Source: Geosiphon pyriformis (taxonomy: Eukaryota; Glomeromycota; Glomeromycetes; Archaeosporales; Geosiphonaceae). From it: DNA of 64,000 nucleotides. Below the pieces are notes generated by a model. That model was not told the DNA's origin. It searched no databases and was given only the letters and a program-made list of their open reading frames with translations. Positions 58,024 to 64,000 of this stretch are shown here, in pieces. The stretch is taken from contig JAAOMT010000261.1 of assembly GCA_016748015.1 (NCBI GenBank), positions 377,487-441,486 of the forward strand, in the 5' to 3' direction. Made by a program: the position numbers and the translations under genes. Each line of letters begins with the position of its first letter. The first letter of the stretch is position 1.

Positions 58024-61000
58024 TAATCATGAAGTTAATCCATAAAGACAACACCATACTGTTGGAAAGAAGGGAAAAACCTAAGAAACTACAACTCATT
58101 TAGAACAGTAAACATAAGGACCCTACCATGAAACCAAAAGGGATTGGCCAAAGAGCCACCCAGAGACAAATTGCAATCAAGAAGAATACAAACCATACCT
58201 ACCAGAAAGTTATCAGAAGCATTAACACAAATACAAACAGGAAAACTCAATGGGTAAACAGGGCACCAACACCAAATTTACAAGTCATGAGACCTGTGAA
58301 AAAACAAACAACTCAAGATATCACCAAAGTTCACAAAACTAATAAGAAAAACCACTTTGCTCTTAGATTGAACTTGAAAAAAAGACTTCAAACCATAAAA
58401 GGAAGAGTAATAAATTGTATTACTAAAAAAATCAAGTGGTAGACTGGATTTAAGCTTTAAGCTCTTACAAATCAAAACATCCCACTTGTTGCTCATACTA
58501 ATAAGAACAAAGCTAAACTGTGTTTTATAACTAATTATAGGATGAAGAACTGTTGATACCAAATATAAGAACTGTTTATCTAAGATGGTTTTTCTCAGGA
58601 CCAGATTGGTGAAAAAACAAATGTTCGAATTTGTCTTTGCCAAACTAGGCTTTGATAGCCCCTTAGTTAAGAGAAAAATACCCAAATATCTATGAAATTC
58701 ACCCTTTTTGACAATGGAGATTGGCAAGTTACTGATAAAAAGAGAAAGATTGCTGGCTCTGCTATTGATGGGAATGGCCATCGTCTTGTTATTATTAATA
58801 GAAATGTCATTTATCTGAAAAAATTCACTAGCAATATTAAGAATATGTTGAGTAGCTGTCCAACTACTACCAATCCAAATTGTATCATCAATGAAAATAC
58901 CAGCAGCAAAAAAAGAAAAAAGTCCAGCCTAAGATTCAGTATGACCACTTCTGGAAATAAAATAAGAATTCAACCTATATTTACACATACTTTTCTGATG
59001 CTTGATTTTGCACAACAGAGGATCATAAAATATATATCACACAAGAGATGAAAAAACCTCCCCCTGGTCTAGACCATTATGCACATGATAACCATCTGTC
59101 AAACCAAAATTTGTCATAACACAGTTGGTGCGATCCTCATGAATACTACTAAAAAATCAAATGAACTTGCTGCACATCTTAATCCTGACTAAACTCCTCT
59201 CAAAATGCTTCCAGCCAACTGAATTGTATGCTTTCTGCATGTTTTGCAAAACCAGCCAAAGCTCCCAGTTCTTTTCCAAAGCATCCTCAACAATTGAACC
59301 AATTGCAAAAATGGGGGACTGGGTTGTTTTACTCTTTAAAACCAAAAAATTGTCTCCACAAAGGACACCAAAAGTGCTGTATGCCAAAGAAATTCTATCA
59401 GAGAGAATTTTGAAAAGAATCTTACAAACCATTTCAATCAGAGCAATAGGTTGAGTATTTGTCAGAACACTCTCCCATTTATAAAATTTGGGAATCATCG
59501 AGACCCAAGCCTCCTTCCAAGAGCTGGGCACAGATTCTCTAAACAGACAAGACTTCAAAAGCACTAAAAACATATCCAAAACTGTCTTATTACAATGTTT
59601 TCAAAGCTTATTTGATATACCTAAAAGACCAGCAGCTTTGCCATCAAGCAGAGAGGAAACCACTTCAAACAATTTATTAAACTTAATTGAGCACATAACA
59701 TTAAAGAAAACTCCATCAAAAACATACTCCAAAAGTTGATATTGATGACACCAATTGCCAGAGACATTATCAACCATCTGATACTTCCTAGTCTAACTCT
59801 TCATAATTACATCTACCTTAAATTTAACCAAATTGAGATCTAGGATCAGTTTATTATTGAAAACCAGGTGGTTAAGTACTACTTTGCAAAATGAATGCTT
59901 CAGCACACTTCTGATCATATAACTCTTATTTACCTCAAAGCTTTCCATCTTTTTGTCTATAGCAGTTTTAATGTACATCTCCTTAGTTTTCAGAGACTCA
60001 GCAAGTTTAGATGTGTGATAAAATCTCTGCACCAAAAAGAGCAGAATGAACATGATCAGGGCTTGTACCAGAGTCCATAACATCTTGAACAACCAAGGTC
60101 TTAACATTGTTCAAAGAAACCCAGCACTTCATAAAAGAATCAAAATTTACAGCACTCTCTTCATAAGAAGTCTTAACAATTCTAGAAACCAAAAGCTTTA
60201 ATTTGTGAAACTTTGAAAATTCCTTGGTAAAAACATTATCAAATCCCTTGAACCACTTCTTCTTGAACATCTCATTAGCCGAGAGAATCATCACCTTATA
60301 AATAATATTTCATAATACATCCAGATCCAAGAATTTCATGGTGGTAGCAAACTCATTCGAGAATATTGTCACATTGGCTGATGTAACACTTCCAAAATCA
60401 TTCCATTTAGTCTCACTAGCATTTTTGAAATCAAACTTCCACCAATCCTTATTTACTTGCTTGCAAAGCAAATTTAACTGCATATTCAAAAGTCCACCCA
60501 AATCCATAGACACAAAAACAGTCTGATGATCAGTATCAAAGAATTCCCCAATATTACACATATTGCGATTTATCACAGCATTAACCAAGTTTGAGGAAAT
60601 GAACAGAAAGTTGATCATTTTAGCCACACCACAAGAGTTAATCCAAGTAGGTGTCTTTACAAAAGAATTTCTACTCAAGAAGTTAAACAAATTGAGATCT
60701 AGACACTTTTTAAAACTGGTACACTTATAAGAGCCATTTTTATTGAAGTTGCCACTCAGAACAACAAAAAAGGGCTTATTCACAGCTTTAGCAATCATAG
60801 AGTTGATTTTACCAGCTTGGGAGAACCAAACTGACAAAGAAGCACCAGCATAGAGCCCCAAAATCAAAACAGAAAGTTTGTTTTTGAAAAGTAGCTTGAA
60901 AGAAAGAAGCCGACCAGGAATCTCAGAAATTTTACACACATGACAAGCTAGAGAAATGTCCATAATAATGGCAATACCAGAACCCAAGTTGCCAGAGTCT

Positions 61001-61197
61001 GTACTAAAAGTGAAAACATAGACACTATCAAACCTATCAGAAATCCACAAATAAGCCTTACTCTGTAACTTGGTCTCAGTAAAAATTGAAATCAAATTGC
61101 CTATATCCTTGTGCCAGTGAACAATATCCTCCTGTTTTGTAGGATTGTTCATACTCCAAACATTGCAAGTAGTAATTTTTCAAATTAAACTAATTAT
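58024..61197 (-). pseudogene. LINE L6 ORF2, truncated before RNase H
   Basis: The start is ATA at 61197 in ATAA, where sisters have ATGA. Codon 28 is Trp, unlike the other copies. Endonuclease spans 61152-60310 as an open stretch: TETKLQ, L-S-G-N-F-N in place of G-G-D-F-N, then D-T-D-H. A two-base loss shifts the frame before RT. RT shows a stop at 59601-59603 (the same codon as in the other copies), QKAYNSVGWKHF with Asn for the first catalytic Asp, then G-I-F-I-D-D-T-I-W near 58880. The text ends with RSHDL and a short degraded tail at the junction. It is disabled in both enzymes. Confidence 0.86.
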
Positions 61198-63135
61198 TAA
61201 GATAGAAGAAGGACTAACAAACCCAAACTAGAACACAAAGAGTCCAATCTTACCAATATCAAACTAACTGAAACTTTCAAAGCCATCATCTTTGATTTCA
61301 AACCACCCACCTTGGTTGTAAGTACCTTCGAACTGCTCAAACTTAGTTTGGGTATAGCATTTTTGACCACTGCAAGAGAAGGAGAAAAGAACACCACCAT
61401 GCCATCTACAGCCATACTTAAATCCAAAGCTGAGTCCAAGGGAAGAGAACACAAGATGGTGATGATATTGGCACCAATTTCACAAAGCTCAATTTCTTTA
61501 AAACTTCTGAAATCTGATCTGACAAAAGCTCCAAGAAGCATTCCAAAGAAGTCATATGGTTGGCTAAACCAGAATCATCAAGAAGGTTAGAAGCCATCTC
61601 TAAAAATTTCATACTTAAAAGTGGATCAGCACCAGAAGGAACTGACAAGGCCACATGAGAAAAAGAGCCACCTGTAATTTAAGCCCAAGTTTTTCTACTA
61701 AAAAACACTAAACAGGCAATCAAAGCCTGCTTCCTCTTATAAATATTAACTAAATAAACCTGATCTTGAGAAGACACCACCCACTTATAATGAGTTTCAG
61801 AATTCCCACCAACCAAACACACATCAAAAATATGACCAAATTGTTTACACTTGGTGCAACAAGCCAGAAAAAAACCAGCCCAGTATAAATTCACACTCTT
61901 AAATACTGGAGTAGAACTAATAGCAGCCAATTTGAATGTCTTATTATTAAAACAGACCACTGCACATCTATTATGCACATATGAGCTAAAATTATGGCCA
62001 ATGAAGCAAGTTTTCCCATCATACAAATTCAACAAATTTGATAAATCATGAGCAGTAATGTCTACTGGCAAAATGTATAACAAAGCCCAATAACAATCCT
62101 TAACTACCCACAATTTTTTGTTATTTGTAGCCAATACAACACAAACAGAATCCTTACCCACAAGAATTAACCATTTGGAGATGACCAAGCTAGCCACATC
62201 TGATAACACAAATTCTACTACAGTCTTTTGCTAAAGCCCAATCAGTTGCATCCTAATTGAAATCACCTAACTAAATTTAGAGAAAACTGACTCAATTGCT
62301 GATCTAGAAAGATCTACTGGGATCTTCTTAATGATTACTTTCTGATTCAATCGGCTATTTACCTTCTTAAGACTATTATTAACAAAAATTTTTTTACAGA
62401 TTGCCATATTTTTAGTCTTATTCAAGCTCAATTTCGAAGTAAATGAAGATCTGATAATCCCTGGGAATTTTAAGGAAGCAGTGGCTCTCCTAAAACTATC
62501 AATTCAATAAAAAATTTTTTTATTGAAATTAACTTGTTACTAACAGATTTGCCTGGAATAGCCAAAAGCTCAATATCTAATGTGAAAAATTTTACTGGCT
62601 CGAAACTTCTCTTTTCTAGAACATGTGACTTGGCACTCGACAGCTGATTGAAACCTTGAAACTTGGGAGACTGGAGCTCCAAAACATCATCGACATCACT
62701 TATATTATTGAAAAAAGGTTTTTTTGGCAGTAGTCCCAGAACATACATTCTCATTCATGTTTTTCTCAGAATCGTATCATCCACTATATCATCAGTCTCA
62801 AAATTATTGGAATTCACGTAACTTGTTTTCTCTGCCACCATGTTGTTTATGTTTTCCAAGTTAGACACCTCACTAATATTAGCATCCTCACTTTCTACTT
62901 TGCTATTCCAAAACATTTTGTGCTTCAAATTGCTAGCTTGTAAAACATTGCCAGAAACAGGACCAGCTGACAAATTTACCACACCACCAGTTATACTAGG
63001 ATTCTTGGATTTTTTGTATGAAGAGCCACAAGAGTATATATTTTCAATATGTGCTTTTTTATTATTATTAGACCAAGTCCCCAATTCAGCTGAAACAGAA
63101 TTAAAACCACCAGCAGAGAAGCCTACTGGTTTTAT
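61197..63135 (-). pseudogene. LINE L6 ORF1
   Basis: The start position matches L3 but reads ATA (IKPVGFSAGGFNSVSAELGT). An open N-terminal stretch runs to about 62755, then VKFFTLDIELLAIPGKSVSN. A frameshift near 62500 precedes the RRM-like part (KVIIKKIPVDLSRSAIESVF) and the segment ITAHDLSNLLNLYDGKTCFI. The zinc knuckle C-T-K-C-K-Q-F-G-H-I-F-D-V-C is intact. A second frameshift near 61470 precedes VGGLKSKMMALKVSVSLILV. It ends with TAA where sisters have CAA before TGA. Confidence 0.8.
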
Positions 63136-63255
63136 CACAACAAAAGAAAAAAAGTTGGAAGAAATATTTAGAAAAAAGAAAAAAAACAAAGAAAAAAAGA
63201 AAAAAGACTAAATAAAACTTCGTTTTTGTTGTGGTCAGGAGATCGACAAGAGAAA

Positions 63256-63600
63256 AAAAAATTTCTTATTTTTTTTATTATAATGTTTTTTAAAAAATTT
63301 TATGTTATTTAAATTATTTAATAATTACTTTTATAATATAAAATATTCTAGTATTTTAATTATTTTTATATTTTTCTGAATTATTACTAATATTTTTGGT
63401 ATTCTAAAATTTTTGCCAATATTTTTGAAATTTCTAATACTTTTAATATTTTAAATTAAATATAATTTATGTATTTTATATATATAATTAATTATTTAAG
63501 TTAATTTTATAAAAATAAATTTATTTAAAGCAATTATTTTATGTAAAATTATAATTAAATTATTATTATTAAAAACCAAATTAAATTTAAACTAATTTTT
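63256..63600. other. AT-rich spacer between head-to-head L6 and L7
   Basis: A/T-rich low-complexity sequence of 345 bp between two LINE 5' ends that carry the same motif in opposite directions. No gene is seen. It could lie between two divergent promoters, but this is inference. Confidence 0.7.
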
Positions 63601-64000
63601 CTCTTGTTGATTTCTTGGTCACAACAAGAACTAGATTATACCAAATAAATAAATTTTTTTTACTTTTTTTTCTTTCAACATACCTTTGTTTATGATTATG
63701 GATCTACCAGATTCTTCTGCTAAAGATTCAGTGACAGGTTTGGCTGGATTGGGGACTCAGACTAGCACTAAGAAAAAAGTGTGTGTTGAGAATATCTACT
63801 TTTGTGAACCCTTATACAAGAAGCTTAAGAATCTTGGTGTCACTGATGGCATGATAAATTTATTGACTGGCCCCATATCTGTCAATAGTTTACATACTGA
63901 TAATGAAGAACACAAGGTTTCTTGGAGTAGTAAAGTTGAAAGAGAAAATACAAGTGTGAGTGAAGTGTTTGACATTGAAAACATGAAAAATACCATTGCT
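63601..64000 (+). mobile_element. LINE L7, 5' end, runs off the right edge
   Basis: It starts CTCTTGTTGATTTCTTGGTC, the sense form of the 5' motif of L1, L3 and L6, followed by a 5' UTR of about 90 bp and ORF1. Confidence 0.8.
63692..64000 (+). CDS. LINE L7 ORF1, 5' part, open
   Basis: ATG at 63692 (or the in-frame ATG at 63698) opens a frame that stays open for 103 codons to the window edge. It reads MIMDLPDSSAKDSVTGLAGL and includes ENIYFCEPLYKKLKNLGVTD and SEVFDIENMKNTIA, aligning with L6 (ENIYSCGSSYKKSKNPSITG, SEVSNLENINNMVA) and L1. No stop or frameshift is visible, unlike all other ORF1 copies here at this position. Whether the rest is intact cannot be seen. Confidence 0.75.
   Translation, partial: MIMDLPDSSAKDSVTGLAGLGTQTSTKKKVCVENIYFCEPLYKKLKNLGVTDGMINLLTGPISVNSLHTDNEEHKVSWSSKVERENTSVSEVFDIENMKNTIA

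Larger units (their letters stand above)
58006..63255 (-). mobile_element. LINE L6, 3' truncated
   Basis: 5' end motif at 63221-63253, ORF1 and most of ORF2. The element ends between the RT and RNase H regions at the junction with L5. Homology with L3 (43235-43260 region) can be followed to about 58005, so RNase H, the C-terminus and the 3' UTR are missing. Confidence 0.85.

Noticed and set aside
51355-63255. L5 and L6 as one inverted (twin-primed) LINE
   Set aside because: Both carry their own 5' UTR, ORF1 and endonuclease and belong to different 5' UTR subfamilies.
1-64000. tRNA or rRNA genes
   Set aside because: No cloverleaf with conserved arms or rRNA core sequence was noticed by eye; a tRNAscan or Rfam run could not be done here.

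Overview
The window is strongly AT-rich eukaryotic DNA built almost entirely of retrotransposons. I see no host gene, tRNA, rRNA, CRISPR array or operon. The multi-copy, decayed LINE and Ty3/gypsy content suggests a repeat-bloated fungal genome. An arbuscular mycorrhizal (Glomeromycotina-like) fungus is my best guess, from a general impression of these protein families, and it is not proven by the sequence.

Left part (1-9541, + strand): the 3' part of gypsy element A (RNase H, integrase, a third ORF, 3' LTR). A second gypsy element, B (2768-8931, two 980-bp LTRs), is inserted into A's 3' LTR. A ends in the last bases of a + strand LINE tail (L0, 9542-9590), followed by AT-rich sequence.

Middle (10085-34105, - strand): one LINE copy, L1, split by two gypsy elements. 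C (11393-18344, 975-bp LTRs) sits in its RNase H domain and D (21698-31889, 882-bp LTRs) sits near the start of its endonuclease. D carries Gag, protease, a Cys-rich module, dUTPase, RT, RNase H, integrase and a third ORF. B and C encode Gag, protease, the same Cys-rich module and dUTPase but lack RT, RNase H and integrase. C keeps the last residues of Pol and the third ORF, so it is an internal-deletion derivative. B has lost a further ~750 bp.

Right part (34405-64000): more LINE copies. L2 and L3 (-) are full length and L4 (-) is an ORF1-only half-LINE. L5 (+) is the best preserved. L6 (-) meets L5 tail-to-tail, and L7 (+) starts head-to-head with L6 and leaves the window. The LINEs have two ORFs: ORF1 has an RRM-like fold and a CCHC knuckle; ORF2 has APE-type endonuclease, RT, RNase H and a C-terminal zinc motif. 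ORF1 and ORF2 overlap by ATGA. AT-rich spacers of 0.2-0.5 kb separate the LINEs.

Almost every copy is broken. Where sister copies identify the lost residue, the breaks are mostly Trp or Gln codons turned into stops, or catalytic Asp turned into Asn. All of these are G-to-A or C-to-T changes. The least ordinary content is the dUTPase and Cys-rich module in the gypsy polyprotein, the RT-less derivatives, the third ORF, the half-LINE, the ATGA coupling and a stop shared by all five ORF2 copies.
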